Shown piece by piece: positions 26,719 through 36,256 of a stretch of 64,000 nucleotides of DNA. Each line of letters starts with the position of its first letter. Positions within the stretch are counted from its first letter, which is position 1. The notes under the pieces are model-generated. The model worked only from the letters and a program-made list of their open reading frames with translations, was not told the DNA's origin and did not search any database. The stretch covers positions 2,852,001-2,916,000 of the forward strand of contig NZ_JAXCIL010000001.1 of assembly GCF_034387475.1 (NCBI RefSeq), given 5' to 3'. This DNA is from Pseudomonas sp. Teo4. GTDB taxonomy: Bacteria > Pseudomonadota > Gammaproteobacteria > Pseudomonadales > Pseudomonadaceae. A program made the translations under genes and the position numbers.

Positions 26719-26911
26719 TGCCGTCTCCGAATTATTGTTGTGAGTCGGATGTTTGTGGCGGCTGGGCGAACTGAAGCGCACCGACGAAGCCTGGCAGCGG
26801 CCGTTCAATTGCCCAGATTTGTTGTGGTTAATCACGCAGGCCAAAGGTAATGGTTTTTTCAAAGTGCTGTAATACAATGAAATTCAACTCATTATTTCCC
26901 TGTGGTTAATT

Positions 26912-27838
26912 ATGAATCCGGTATCGGAACTGGCCTTTTTCATCCAGCTGATCAGGGCCGGCAGCCTGGCTGCCACGGCGCGGGAGTTGAACCTCACACC
27001 ACCGGCGGTGACCAAGCGTCTGGCGCAACTGGAGCGGCGTCTGGGCGTACGCCTGCTAAACCGCACCACCCGCAGCATCAGCCTCACGGCCGAAGGCGAG
27101 ACCTACCTGGTCAATGCCAAGCGGATCCTCGGTGAGATCGAAGAGATGGAGCGCCAGGTGTCGAGTAGCCGGGCGGAGCCGAAAGGGTTGCTGCGGGTGA
27201 ACGCGCCGCTGGGCTTTGGCCGAACCCACGTGGGCCCGGCGATTTCTTCATTCGTGAAGCGCTACCCGGAGGTGGAAGTTCAGCTGCACCTGACCGACCG
27301 CCCTGTCCACCTGCCTGACGATGCGATCGATGTGGCCATTCGCTTTGGCGAACTGCCCGATTCCCGCCTGATCGCCCGAAAAATCGCCGCCAACCGGCGT
27401 CGGTTGTGCGCGACCCCGGCCTACCTGGATACCTTCGGCAGGCCTGAGTCACCTCGGGATTTGGCGGCCCACAATTGCATCGTGCTGCGCCAGAACGAAT
27501 CGGCCTTCGGTATTTGGCGGTTGAGCCGCGGCAAGCAGTCCGAGTCGGTCAAGGTGCAGGGCAGCTTGAGCACCAACGATGGCGAAGTCGCGCTGAACTG
27601 GGCACTGGAGGGCCACGGCATTCTCATGCGGGCGGAGTGGAACCTGGCGGCCCACCTGCGCTCTGGGCGGCTGGAAGAGGTGCTCCCGGAGTACGAGACG
27701 CCCCCTGCGGATATCTATGCGGTGTATCTTGAGCGTTTGAACCTGTCAGCCAAAGTCTCGTGCTTCATCGAGCACCTGCGGGCGTTTTTCCGACAGAACG
27801 CCGAGCAGCCGGTGAACAGCCTGGAAGCATGGCGGTGA
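26912..27838 (+). CDS. LysR family regulator of the tartrate/dicarboxylate operon
   Basis: This 308-residue regulator has an N-terminal helix-turn-helix (FIQLIRAGSLAATARELNLTPPAVTKRLAQLE, about residues 8-39) and a substrate-binding domain (about 90-295). It is divergent from dctA across 193 bp and so probably activates the dctA-ttdA-ttdB operon in response to a dicarboxylate. A 10-base direct repeat TGTGGTTAAT occurs in that spacer at 26823 and 26901; the second copy lies right before the start. E. coli ttdA has its own LysR regulator, TtdR. Effector identity is inferred from context only. Confidence 0.9.
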   Translation: MNPVSELAFFIQLIRAGSLAATARELNLTPPAVTKRLAQLERRLGVRLLNRTTRSISLTAEGETYLVNAKRILGEIEEMERQVSSSRAEPKGLLRVNAPLGFGRTHVGPAISSFVKRYPEVEVQLHLTDRPVHLPDDAIDVAIRFGELPDSRLIARKIAANRRRLCATPAYLDTFGRPESPRDLAAHNCIVLRQNESAFGIWRLSRGKQSESVKVQGSLSTNDGEVALNWALEGHGILMRAEWNLAAHLRSGRLEEVLPEYETPPADIYAVYLERLNLSAKVSCFIEHLRAFFRQNAEQPVNSLEAWR

Positions 27839-27865
27839 CTTCCAGGCACTTGACGTTGGAAAACC

Positions 27866-30028
27866 TCAGGCAGCCGCCCGCCCGTTGCTGCCGCTCACTT
27901 CGAACTGCCCCACCAACTTCTGCAGCTTGTTGGCATTGACCTTCACGGTTTCCGCACTGCTCTGCAGCACCACCACCGTCTGACGCATTTCTGCCGAGCA
28001 CTGGTCGACTTTCTCGATGGTCTTGCCACAGGCCAGGCTGCGCGCATTGAGCTGCTGGATGATGGCGAACATGCCCTCCACCGCCTGGTGCAACTGCACG
28101 TTTTCCGATGAGGCATCTTCGGCCAGACGCAAGCTGTTATCGACGTCCTTGACGCCCTCCTCCATGAAGCTGACGGCCTTCTGGGTCTCGTTCTGCAGGC
28201 CTTCGATCTGCTGGCGGATGTCGTCCGCTGCGCGGGAGGTCCGCGCCGCCAGGCTGCGAACTTCATCGGCCACCACCGCGAAACCGCGTCCGTGCTCACC
28301 GGCACGCGCCGCCTCGATGGCCGCGTTGAGGGCCAGCAGGTTGGTCTGGCTGGTGATCTCGCTGATCAGCCCGGTGATGTTGCCGATTTGGGTCATGCGG
28401 CTGTCGAGCAGTTGCACGCTCGACGATGAGCGCTGCACCACGTCGCGAATCGACTGAGTGCCTTGCTGCACCGCAGCGAACTGTTCACGGGCGCGGCTGA
28501 CCACTTCGTCCATGGCCTGTTTCATCTGCTCGGCACTGGCCGAGGCCTGCTGGATTTCGCCCAACTGGTCTTCGACGATGAGCATCATGTGGTGCACCGC
28601 TTCGGCCACCTCACCGGAAGTCAGCCCGGCCTGCTGACTGCGCCCAAGCATCATCTGGTTGGTGGAGCCGACATTGCGACTGGCCTTGACCACCTGACCG
28701 ACCACCGAGTCGAGGCGGTCGATAAAACTGTTGATCCAGCGCCCCATGTCGCCGGTTTCATCATTGGCCATGGCGGTGATGTCCAGACGCTGACGCAAGT
28801 TGCCCTCCCCCTCGGCAATGGTCCGCAGCACCTCGGTCATGCCACTCAACCGCGCAGCCAGGCGCTTGGGCCCCAGGGTGCGGAACACGGCTGCGGCACA
28901 CAACAGGCTGAGCAGCAGGACCACGTCATGCATGCCTTGCGACAGGCCCGCATAGTGCTGAACCAGCACATTGCCGCCGAACAGCCCGGCCATGGTGGCG
29001 ATGTAGGGTTTCATCAACCCATGGGTGAGTGAACGGCGGCGGTAGACCTCTTCCAGATCCGCTTCGCACATCATCCCCCAACGGTCGGGCGAGCCCGGCA
29101 ACTGGAAGGTGATGCCTTTGCCCACCACCGGAATGTGGCGGTAGTCCGAGTAACCGGGGTAGGTGACGAACAGGTTGGAGCCACAGCGGATGGTTTCGCG
29201 CACACCCGGGTGCAGTTGCTGGGTCGCGGGGTCGGTGAAGCGCAATTCAAGCTCGGTGTGGCGCTGGATACGCACCGTGGACCAGGGCGTGTGCACGCCG
29301 CTTTTCAGGTTCTCGCCATGGGTGAAGGTGCCGTCCTCGAAGCGCGAACGGGACAGCGCAGTGCCTGGCTCGATGCTCGGGTCGAAGCGCGATTGCGCCA
29401 TGAACAGGTAGTTGTCGCCCGACTCGGCAAAGATGTGCCCGGCTTCGCGCTGGATGAGGTCACCCAGCACATCGTTGGGCACTCGGCCGCAGAGGCAGCC
29501 CAGCGTTTTTCCGCCTTTGGTCAGCGGCTGGTAGAACATCAAGGTCACGGCGTCGTGAAAACGCGACGACGAGGGGCCGATCTGCAAGGTCAACGGGTCG
29601 CTGTAGGGGCCATGCAGGAATGCGGCCTTCAGCCCTTGCGCCAAGGCGCCCGTCAGCTCCAGCTGTGGGTTGCCGCGTTGCGCCCAGGTCGATGCTAGGA
29701 CCGTACCGCGACTGTCGACGACGAACAGTTCGGAAAAGTCTTCGGCCTGGTTGAGCTTGTCGACCAATGCCGCGTGGTCGAGCTGGGCCAGGTCACCGCC
29801 GATATGCTCGGCCAGTTCCGCCAGATGTTCCCACTGCTCGCGTGCCCAGTTTTGCAGTAAACGCACGCGGGTTTGGGCGATGGCTTCAAAGGTCTGCTCG
29901 ATCACCGGGTAGCTCGCCTGGTTGAGGCGGCAGGCCCAACCCATGGTGAACTTTCCGGTTTTGCCGAACCACGGTAACCAGCCCTTTTCGCTAGAGGACA
30001 ACTGCATGGAATTGCTTGCAAGCGACAT
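27866..30028 (-). CDS. methyl-accepting chemotaxis protein with N-terminal soluble sensor
   Basis: This 720-residue chemoreceptor has a large N-terminal region (about 1-335) with no obvious leading membrane helix. Two hydrophobic stretches follow (about 341-360 and 367-384), then a HAMP domain (about 385-437) and a long coiled signalling domain. The hairpin tip is in the block [24 protein letters not shown] (about 590-615). The layout is Aer-like, with a sensor before a membrane hairpin. This suggests that the sensory domain faces the cytoplasm. The N-terminal domain has Cache/PDC-like strands ([14 protein letters not shown]). The start may be M1 or M8. The ligand is unknown. Confidence 0.85.
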   Translation of the reverse strand: MSLASNSMQLSSSEKGWLPWFGKTGKFTMGWACRLNQASYPVIEQTFEAIAQTRVRLLQNWAREQWEHLAELAEHIGGDLAQLDHAALVDKLNQAEDFSELFVVDSRGTVLASTWAQRGNPQLELTGALAQGLKAAFLHGPYSDPLTLQIGPSSSRFHDAVTLMFYQPLTKGGKTLGCLCGRVPNDVLGDLIQREAGHIFAESGDNYLFMAQSRFDPSIEPGTALSRSRFEDGTFTHGENLKSGVHTPWSTVRIQRHTELELRFTDPATQQLHPGVRETIRCGSNLFVTYPGYSDYRHIPVVGKGITFQLPGSPDRWGMMCEADLEEVYRRRSLTHGLMKPYIATMAGLFGGNVLVQHYAGLSQGMHDVVLLLSLLCAAAVFRTLGPKRLAARLSGMTEVLRTIAEGEGNLRQRLDITAMANDETGDMGRWINSFIDRLDSVVGQVVKASRNVGSTNQMMLGRSQQAGLTSGEVAEAVHHMMLIVEDQLGEIQQASASAEQMKQAMDEVVSRAREQFAAVQQGTQSIRDVVQRSSSSVQLLDSRMTQIGNITGLISEITSQTNLLALNAAIEAARAGEHGRGFAVVADEVRSLAARTSRAADDIRQQIEGLQNETQKAVSFMEEGVKDVDNSLRLAEDASSENVQLHQAVEGMFAIIQQLNARSLACGKTIEKVDQCSAEMRQTVVVLQSSAETVKVNANKLQKLVGQFEVSGSNGRAAA

Positions 30029-30350
30029 TTATATCCCCATCTGCGACATTGAGATGGCGAACTGACAGCAATTAACGCGCCAACTCGTGAGCCTGCTAAC
30101 TAGTTGCTCCCACGCCGCGATTACCGGGGTGGCCAGCGAAAGGAGGGACCGCTGCCAGGCGTGCCAGGACGCATCGAATCGGTGCAGTGCAGTTCGTGTG
30201 CACTGTGGTGGCGCGCAAAGCAGCTGTTTTGTGCGCTGCCTGCGTGACAACTGTTCATCCATCAACAGCGCTTCAGCACTTAGCCTTCAAAGCAACAGGC
30301 GCGAACGCCAAACTTAAATATAAGTCATTGTTTTTATTAGTATTTTTAAA

Positions 30351-30366
30351 TGGCACGGCGCCTGCA
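30351..30366 (+). promoter_or_regulatory. sigma-54-type promoter upstream of sfnB
   Basis: TGGCACGGCGCCTGCA keeps the -24 GG and -12 GC dinucleotides separated by exactly ten bases, as sigma-54 promoters require. It ends 33 bp before the sfnB ATG. The preceding 45 bp are AT-rich, as for a bent or IHF-bound spacer. SfnR, a sigma-54-dependent activator, is known to control sulfur-scavenging genes in P. putida; its binding site was not located. Confidence 0.65.
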
Positions 30367-30399
30367 ATCGAAGAACTGTCCGTTTGATTCGAGCGCCCT

Positions 30400-31623
30400 A
30401 TGCCTACCGAAACCGTCTCTGCCATTTACGATATTCGCCAACCTGATGCGCACGTCATCCGTGACGACGAAGAAGCGATCTCAGTTGCCCACCGGGTTGC
30501 CCTGTTTTTGCGCGAAGGCGCCGCCGAACGTGATCGACAACGGGAAGTGCCCGCCGATGTGGTGGATGCCTTCTCCAACAGCGGCTTGTGGGGCATCACA
30601 GTGCCACGGGAACATGGCGGGGCCGAAGTGTCCTTCGCCACCCTGGCGAAGGTGATCGCCATTATCTCGGCTGCCGACCCGTCACTTGGGCAAATTCCGC
30701 AGAACCACTACTGCCTGCTCGAAGACATTCGCCTGCAAGGCAGCGAAGAACAGAAACGCTACTTCTTCGACCTCGTGCTGCGGGGGCATCGCTTTGCCAA
30801 TGCGCTGTCGGAAACCGGTGGCAAGACCGTCCAGGACATTCGTACCCGCCTGGTCGCCGAAGGTGATGGCTACCGCATCGATGGGCGCAAGGGCTACTGC
30901 ACCGGCTCGTTGTATGCGCACTGGCTCGGTGTGCTGGCCCTCGATGACCAGGACCGCGCCCAGCTCGCCTTCATGCCCCGGCATACCCCTGGCCTGGTGA
31001 TCGTGGACGACTGGAGCAGCATGGGCCAACGCACCACCTCCAGCGGGACGGTGGTACTCGATGGCTTGCGCGTGCCGGCCTTCAACCTGTTCCCCAGCTA
31101 TCGCTCGTATGAAACCCCGAGCCTGGCCGGCCCTTTCGCCCAGTTGACCACCGCCGCCATCGACGCCGGCATCGGCCGGGCGGCCCTGGACGACACCATC
31201 GCCTTCGTCCGCGAGCACGCCCGCCCGTGGATCGACGCCAAGGTGGAGAACGCCAGCGAAGACCCATTGACCATCATCCAGATCGGCGCCTTGGAAATCC
31301 GCCAGGAAGCTGCCGAAGCGCTGCTCGAACGCGCCGGTTGGGTGCTGGACGCCGCCAAGCCGTCCCCGGACGCGGACAACGTCGCGGCGGCATCGGTGGC
31401 GGTGGCCAAGGCCAAGGTGCTGACCACCGAGGCGGCCATCGAGGCCAGCAACCGCCTGTTCGAGCTGGGCGGCACGCGCTCGTCATTGACCCGGCACAAC
31501 TTCGACCGGCACTGGCGCAACGCCCGCGTGCATACCCTGCACGACCCGGTGCGCTGGAAGTACCACCTGGTGGGCAACTGGGCCTTGAACGGTATCAAGC
31601 CTGCGCGCCACGACTGGAACTGA
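30400..31623 (+). CDS. sfnB: SfnB-family sulfur acquisition oxidoreductase
   Basis: This 407-residue acyl-CoA dehydrogenase-like flavoprotein has an N-terminal helical domain (about 20-130), a central beta domain with NALSETGGKTVQDI (about 132-145) and a C-terminal four-helix bundle (about 240-395). It fits the SfnB branch, proposed to work with FMNH2-dependent monooxygenases in dimethylsulfone or sulfonate desulfurisation. A sigma-54-like promoter lies just upstream. metI, metQ and metN follow, linking it to sulfur starvation. Its reaction has not been proved for this protein. Confidence 0.9.
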   Translation: MPTETVSAIYDIRQPDAHVIRDDEEAISVAHRVALFLREGAAERDRQREVPADVVDAFSNSGLWGITVPREHGGAEVSFATLAKVIAIISAADPSLGQIPQNHYCLLEDIRLQGSEEQKRYFFDLVLRGHRFANALSETGGKTVQDIRTRLVAEGDGYRIDGRKGYCTGSLYAHWLGVLALDDQDRAQLAFMPRHTPGLVIVDDWSSMGQRTTSSGTVVLDGLRVPAFNLFPSYRSYETPSLAGPFAQLTTAAIDAGIGRAALDDTIAFVREHARPWIDAKVENASEDPLTIIQIGALEIRQEAAEALLERAGWVLDAAKPSPDADNVAAASVAVAKAKVLTTEAAIEASNRLFELGGTRSSLTRHNFDRHWRNARVHTLHDPVRWKYHLVGNWALNGIKPARHDWN

Positions 31624-31654
31624 GGCCCCGCCATGACGCTGGAGATCCGCTTCG

Positions 31655-32320
31655 ATGAATGAGTTGCTCGCCAACCTGGACTGGGGGGAAATCGCCCAGG
31701 CCTGCCTCGACACCCTGAGCATGCTGGGTGCCGCGCTCGGCTTCACGGTGCTGTTCGGCCTGCCGCTGGGGGTGCTGCTGTACCTCACCGGCCAACGCCA
31801 GTTGCTGGCCAACGGCCCGCTCTACCGCGCACTGTCGGTGGTGGTGAACGTGCTGCGCTCGCTGCCGTTCATCATCCTGCTGATTGTGCTGATTCCGCTG
31901 ACTACCTTGCTGACCGGCACCTCCCTGGGCGTGAAGGGCACCATCCCGCCCTTGGTGGTCGGCTGCACGCCATTTTTCGCCCGCCTGGTGGAAACCGCCC
32001 TGCGCGAGGTCGACCGGGGCCTGGTGGAAGCCAGCCAGGCCATGGGCGGAAGCATTCGCCAGATCATCTGGCACACGTTGCTGCCCGAGGCCCGCACCGG
32101 GCTCATCGCAGCGGTCACCGTCACCGCCATCGTCCTGGTCGACTACACCGCCATGGCTGGCGTCATCGGTGGTGGCGGCCTGGGCGACCTGGCCATCCGC
32201 TTCGGCTACCAGCGTTTTCAGACCGATGTGATGGTGGTCACCGTGCTGCTGCTGATCCTGCTGGTGCAGGCCCTGCAGATGAGCGGCGACCGCCTGGTAA
32301 GGCATTTCACCCGACGCTGA
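31655..32320 (+). CDS. metI: methionine ABC transporter permease MetI
   Basis: This 221-residue inner-membrane permease has about five or six hydrophobic helices. The EAA loop is visible as LVEASQAMGGSIRQIIWHTLLPEARTG (about residues 126-152). It belongs to the MetI family that carries D- and L-methionine. It lies 31 bp after sfnB and 33 bp before metQ. The gene order metI-metQ-metN, with the ATPase last, differs from the more common metN-metI-metQ. In pseudomonads such met-type systems near sfn genes may import methionine or other sulfur compounds under sulfur limitation. Confidence 0.92.
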   Translation: MNELLANLDWGEIAQACLDTLSMLGAALGFTVLFGLPLGVLLYLTGQRQLLANGPLYRALSVVVNVLRSLPFIILLIVLIPLTTLLTGTSLGVKGTIPPLVVGCTPFFARLVETALREVDRGLVEASQAMGGSIRQIIWHTLLPEARTGLIAAVTVTAIVLVDYTAMAGVIGGGGLGDLAIRFGYQRFQTDVMVVTVLLLILLVQALQMSGDRLVRHFTRR

Positions 32321-32353
32321 CCCCACAACCCTCCTGCCCTTCAGGTAAACCCC

Positions 32354-33133
32354 ATGAAAAAGACCCTGTCTGCCCTCGCCGCCCTGATCGCCCTGCACAC
32401 CCTTGGCGCCCACGCCGCGGAGCACCTGGTGGTCGGCGCCACCCCGGTGCCGCACGCCGAGATCCTCGAATTCGTCAAACCGACCCTGGCCAAGGAAGGT
32501 GTCGACCTGGACATCAAGGTGTTCAACGACTTCATCCAGCCCAACCTGCAACTGGCCCAGAAGAACCTGGACGCCAACTACTACCAGTACCGCCCGTTCC
32601 TCGACGACTTCAACAAGACCCGGCATACCGACCTGGTCCCCGTGGTTGGCGTACACATCGAACCTTTCGGCGCCTACTCGGCCAAGTACAAGCAGCTTGC
32701 CGACCTGCCCGACGGCGCCAGCGTCGCCATCCCCAACGACCCGGTGAACACCGGCCGGGCCTTGGTACTGCTGGCGGAGGCCGGGCTAATCAAGCTGAAG
32801 AACCCCGAGAACCCACAGTCCACCCAACGCGACATCACCGACAACCCGCGCCACCTGAAAATCCGCGAGCTTGAAGGCGCGATGCTGGCGCGCTCGGTGA
32901 AGCAGGTGGACCTGGCGTTCGTGTTCGCCAACTACGCACTGGAGGCCGGTATCGATACCAACAGCGCGCTGATCGTCGAGAAAGGCAAGGACCTGTATGT
33001 CGAGTACCTGGTGGCCCGGCCAGACAACCTGCAGGACCCAGGCCTGCAGAAACTGGCCAAGGCACTCAATTCGCCCGAGGTCCGCAACTTTATCCTGACC
33101 CGTTACAAAGGCCAGATCGCTCCCGGGTTCTGA
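32354..33133 (+). CDS. metQ: MetQ-family substrate-binding protein
   Basis: This 259-residue periplasmic protein is of the NlpA/MetQ family. The mature part begins [22 protein letters not shown], and [35 protein letters not shown] (residues about 75-110) is diagnostic. The signal peptide ends in AHA with no lipobox cysteine, so this copy is probably soluble rather than lipid-anchored. It hands methionine or a related sulfur compound to MetI. It sits between metI and metN. Confidence 0.92.
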   Translation: MKKTLSALAALIALHTLGAHAAEHLVVGATPVPHAEILEFVKPTLAKEGVDLDIKVFNDFIQPNLQLAQKNLDANYYQYRPFLDDFNKTRHTDLVPVVGVHIEPFGAYSAKYKQLADLPDGASVAIPNDPVNTGRALVLLAEAGLIKLKNPENPQSTQRDITDNPRHLKIRELEGAMLARSVKQVDLAFVFANYALEAGIDTNSALIVEKGKDLYVEYLVARPDNLQDPGLQKLAKALNSPEVRNFILTRYKGQIAPGF

Positions 33134-33152
33134 ATGTTTGCACCGCACTTCA

Positions 33153-33175
33153 GAGGCCCTTCCCGGGCCTCGTTT
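33153..33175 (+). terminator. possible attenuator hairpin between metQ and metN
   Basis: GAGGCCC/GGGCCTC (33153-33159 with 33165-33171) has a five-base loop and is followed by GTTT. The T run is short, so it may reduce rather than stop read-through into metN. Confidence 0.35.
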
Positions 33176-33198
33176 CCAGGCACCACGAGATACCGACA

Positions 33199-34251
33199 AT
33201 GAGCCGCTTCGAGCAGGAAATTGAACATGACACTGCGCAACTGCATTTGCGCGGCATCCATAAACGCTACGGTGCGGTCAGTGCGCTGGAAGGGGTGGAC
33301 CTGCGCGTTCGCCGGGGCGAGATTTTCGGCATCATTGGCCGTAGCGGCGCTGGCAAGTCATCCCTGCTGCGCCTGATGAACCGCCTGGAAACCCCCAGCG
33401 ATGGGCAGGTCGTGGTCGACGGCCACGACGTCGCGGCCCTCAAGGGGCAGGCGCTGCATGCTTTTCGGCGCAAGGTCGCGATGATCTTCCAGCACTTCAA
33501 CCTGCTCTCCAGCCGCACGGTGGCCGAAAACATCGAGCTGCCGATGCGCCTGGCCGGGGTGCCACGCGCGGCACGGGCCCTGCGGGTGGATGAACTGCTG
33601 CGCCTGGTAGGCCTGAGCGAACGGGCCCATGCCTACCCTGCGCAGTTGTCGGGCGGGCAGAAACAGCGCGTCGGCATTGCCAGGGCGCTGGTGCTCGAGC
33701 CCGAGATCCTGTTATGTGATGAAGCCACCTCCGCCCTTGACCCGGAAAGCACCCAATCAATCCTTGCCCTGCTTCGCGATATCAACCAGCGACTGGGCCT
33801 GACCATCGTGCTGATTACCCACGAGATGGAAGTGATTCGCGACCTGTGCGACCGCGTGGCCGTGCTTGAGCGAGGGCGCATCGTCGAAACAGGCGACGTG
33901 TGGGAAGTGTTTGGCCACCCCAGGCATGAGGTCAGCCGGCTGTTGCTGGCAGGCTCCGGTCAGCCACGGGAAACGGCCGAGCGTGCCGGGCGAAGCCTGG
34001 TTTTACATTACACCGGCGCCAAAGGGCTGGAGCCTGACCTTGCGGCGATCTCGGCCGCGCTGGGTGCGCAGGTGCACCTTTTGCAGGGTGCCATTGAACG
34101 CATACAGGGGCGCCCGCTGGGACGCTTGCGCCTGGCCATTTCCAGCGAAGCGCCATCTGCCGAGATCATCGAGCGGGCAAGATCGCTGGCAGACTGGGCC
34201 GAGTGGGCTGAGCACAGTCAGGCACGGGCTGTTTCAAGCCATTTGCCCTGA
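33199..34251 (+). CDS. metN: methionine ABC transporter ATP-binding protein MetN
   Basis: This 350-residue ATPase has Walker A GRSGAGKS (about residues 49-56), signature [15 protein letters not shown] (about 151-165) and Walker [13 protein letters not shown] (about 171-182). A C-terminal NIL domain (about 265-345) is the regulatory module that binds methionine in MetN. Together with MetI and MetQ it completes the importer. An in-frame hairpin lies upstream between metQ and metN, and the order of genes is unusual. The start [11 protein letters not shown] at 33199 has a purine-rich region upstream but no classical AGGAGG. Confidence 0.93.
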   Translation: MSRFEQEIEHDTAQLHLRGIHKRYGAVSALEGVDLRVRRGEIFGIIGRSGAGKSSLLRLMNRLETPSDGQVVVDGHDVAALKGQALHAFRRKVAMIFQHFNLLSSRTVAENIELPMRLAGVPRAARALRVDELLRLVGLSERAHAYPAQLSGGQKQRVGIARALVLEPEILLCDEATSALDPESTQSILALLRDINQRLGLTIVLITHEMEVIRDLCDRVAVLERGRIVETGDVWEVFGHPRHEVSRLLLAGSGQPRETAERAGRSLVLHYTGAKGLEPDLAAISAALGAQVHLLQGAIERIQGRPLGRLRLAISSEAPSAEIIERARSLADWAEWAEHSQARAVSSHLP

Positions 34252-34294
34252 TGCATCCCGTCTGGGCAAATGGCATTTTCGGTCCGGGTCAGCC

Positions 34295-34465
34295 TTAACG
34301 CGGGCCGCCACCTGGGCCGCCACCCATGCCGAAGCCACCATGGCCTCCACCGTGCCCACCGCCATGCCCGCCACCACCACCTGGCGGCATGAACATCCAG
34401 CAGCCCGAAAGTGTGGAAACCAGGGCAGCTACGAGCGCTGCGCGGACAACATGATTCAACTTCAT
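34295..34465 (-). CDS. small Gly/His-rich lipoprotein
   Basis: This 56-residue precursor has a signal peptide with lipobox (STLSGC, Cys at residue 22). A short PP turn and a tail of GGGHGGGHGGGHGG-like repeats ending PGGGPR follow. The His-Gly repeat could chelate metal ions, but no function is known. The ATG at 34465 is at the start of the signal peptide; longer upstream frames are not supported. It is convergent with metN, 43 bp away. Confidence 0.7.
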   Translation of the reverse strand: MKLNHVVRAALVAALVSTLSGCWMFMPPGGGGGHGGGHGGGHGGFGMGGGPGGGPR

Positions 34466-34675
34466 CAAAACACTCCAAAAGGCAAAGACTCTGCCACCTG
34501 GGATCAGGTTGGGCAGCGCCGCGATTCTAGAGTGCTGGTTGATGAGCAGATAGCTGGCCACTACGACCTTTTCAATACCTTTACAGTACGCACCTGCCGA
34601 CCTATGCCCCCTCGATAGCATTGCCACCCCGCCAGCTACACTGTTTCGATACATTTCTGCGCAGAGGCCGCGACC

Positions 34676-35542
34676 ATGGCTACCCAAACCGCAATCGTGT
34701 TCGCTGGCGGAGGCAGTCTGGGGGCGGTGCAAGTGGGCATGTTGCGGGCCCTGGTCGAAGCCAATGTCCGATTCGACATGGTCATAGGTGCTTCGGTAGG
34801 TGCCATCAACGGTGCCTACTTTGCCGCAAGGCCCGACGCACAGGGTGTCGAAGCACTTGCCGGATTCTGGCGTGGGCTGAGCAAGGCAGACATCTTCCCG
34901 CTTTCCTGGTTCGATACCTGCCGAGGACTGCTCAAGCGCCGTGGTTTCCTGTTGCAGCCGGCGGCCTTGAACAGATTGCTGGGCAAGGCACTCCCGGTTC
35001 ATCGCATAGAAGATACCGCGCTGCCCCTGCACATCGTCACCACCAACCTGCTCAGTGGTGCCGAGACGGTGCTGTCCTCTGGCGAGCTTGATCAGGCGCT
35101 ACTGGCCAGCGCGGCCATCCCGCTGGTGTTTCCCTGCGTACAAATCGCCGACCAGTTTCTGGTGGATGGCGGCGTGGCGAGCAATACACCCATTTCGACT
35201 GCCGTGGCCTTGGGCGCCTCCAACGTCGTTGTCATTCCCACCGGGGTCAGTTGCGCCCTGTCACAACCGCCTCGCGGCCTGGTCGCCTTGGCTCTGCACA
35301 CCGTGAACCTGATGAGCATGCGGCAGCTGGTGAGCGACATCGAACACTTCCGCACGCTCACCAGCCTGCACATCGTGCCGCCGCTGTGCCCGGTTGATGT
35401 CTCGGTGTTCAACTTCGACCAGACCGAGTCCTTGCTGCAGCGCGCTTACACGCAGACCCTGCAGTGGCTGGAACGAGGTGGCCTCGAACGCACCAAGGTC
35501 CCTGGCGCCCTGACCATCCACTCGCATGCCCATGAGCATTGA
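34676..35542 (+). CDS. patatin-like phospholipase
   Basis: This 288-residue soluble protein has the patatin fold. The oxyanion loop is GGGSLGA (11-17), the nucleophile serine is S40 in GASVG (38-42), and the catalytic aspartate is D164 in VDGGV (163-167). The dyad indicates a lipid acyl hydrolase or phospholipase A activity. There is no signal peptide, so it is likely cytoplasmic. It marks the start of the accessory, lower-GC region. The substrate is not inferable. Confidence 0.92.
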   Translation: MATQTAIVFAGGGSLGAVQVGMLRALVEANVRFDMVIGASVGAINGAYFAARPDAQGVEALAGFWRGLSKADIFPLSWFDTCRGLLKRRGFLLQPAALNRLLGKALPVHRIEDTALPLHIVTTNLLSGAETVLSSGELDQALLASAAIPLVFPCVQIADQFLVDGGVASNTPISTAVALGASNVVVIPTGVSCALSQPPRGLVALALHTVNLMSMRQLVSDIEHFRTLTSLHIVPPLCPVDVSVFNFDQTESLLQRAYTQTLQWLERGGLERTKVPGALTIHSHAHEH

Positions 35543-35694
35543 ATGCACGGATGGCTGTCCAAGCCGGGGGTTCTCTGTGGCCCGCATGACTTGACCTGTT
35601 CACGCCCGCTGCTTTGAAATGAAGGGATTCCCTCTAAATGTGCTGGATTGTGAGATCCACTCATGCCCTTGGCCGTTCTCCGCTGGAAGACCCG

Positions 35695-35874
35695 ATGAAC
35701 AAATTGATCCTGCCTGTAGCCATCTTCGTCAGCGTCATCGTCGCTGGGAAGGCATTCGAGCACTTCGGGGTGGAGGGCAACTGGAAAATCGGCATGCTCT
35801 GCCTCGTGGCAGCCGCTGTCCAGATTGTCGTTACGCGTATTCAGCGCGCACGCCAGCAACGTATTCAGCCCTGA
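35695..35874 (+). CDS. small two-helix membrane protein
   Basis: This 59-residue protein has a hydrophobic N-terminus (LILPVAIFVSVIVAGKAF, about 4-21) and a second stretch (KIGMLCLVAAAVQIVVTRI, about 31-49), followed by a basic tail. It carries no recognisable motif. The start at 35695 (MNKLIL) is taken because the first helix begins there; a longer frame from 35638 is weaker. Its function is unknown. Confidence 0.6.
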   Translation: MNKLILPVAIFVSVIVAGKAFEHFGVEGNWKIGMLCLVAAAVQIVVTRIQRARQQRIQP

Positions 35875-35887
35875 TGAAGTACCCAGT

Positions 35888-36115
35888 TCAGCCGAACCCC
35901 ACCAGGTTCGATCCGCTCGGGTCCTGTTGACGATTGCGAGCGGCACATTCGTAGTCCGCTTCGGCGCGCGTGGGGAAGTTGAAGATCAACCGGGCTTTAT
36001 CGTGGGTGTCGTATAGGTCGTAACCCACCCCCAGAGCGGTGGGGAAGCCATTACGGCGAGGGGAAAGCTCCTTTTCCACGGGAACGGCGGGAACTACAAC
36101 GAAGCGTGTCTGCAT
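35888..36115 (-). CDS. small hypothetical protein (75 aa)
   Basis: The frame encodes a soluble protein with a conserved-looking central part (VGYDLYDTHDKARLIFNFPTRAEADYECAAR), which reads as two strands and an aromatic-rich helix. GAGGG lies seven bases before the ATG at 36115, giving a good start; upstream in-frame ATGs are too close to that site or unsupported. I do not recognise the family. It is convergent with the membrane-protein gene at 35695 and tail-to-head with chrA. Lower GC than the core genome is consistent with acquired DNA. Confidence 0.6.
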   Translation of the reverse strand: MQTRFVVVPAVPVEKELSPRRNGFPTALGVGYDLYDTHDKARLIFNFPTRAEADYECAARNRQQDPSGSNLVGFG

Positions 36116-36256
36116 GATCATCCCTCTTCTTGGCAGTGCTTTAGTATTAGTCGCACTATTTGAAACCATCAAGGTGACTAATGCTCGAATACTGCGAAGC
36201 ATGTTGGCTCATGGCATACGTGTCGCTGGGAATAACCGTCTCGTTCCAATGATGTG

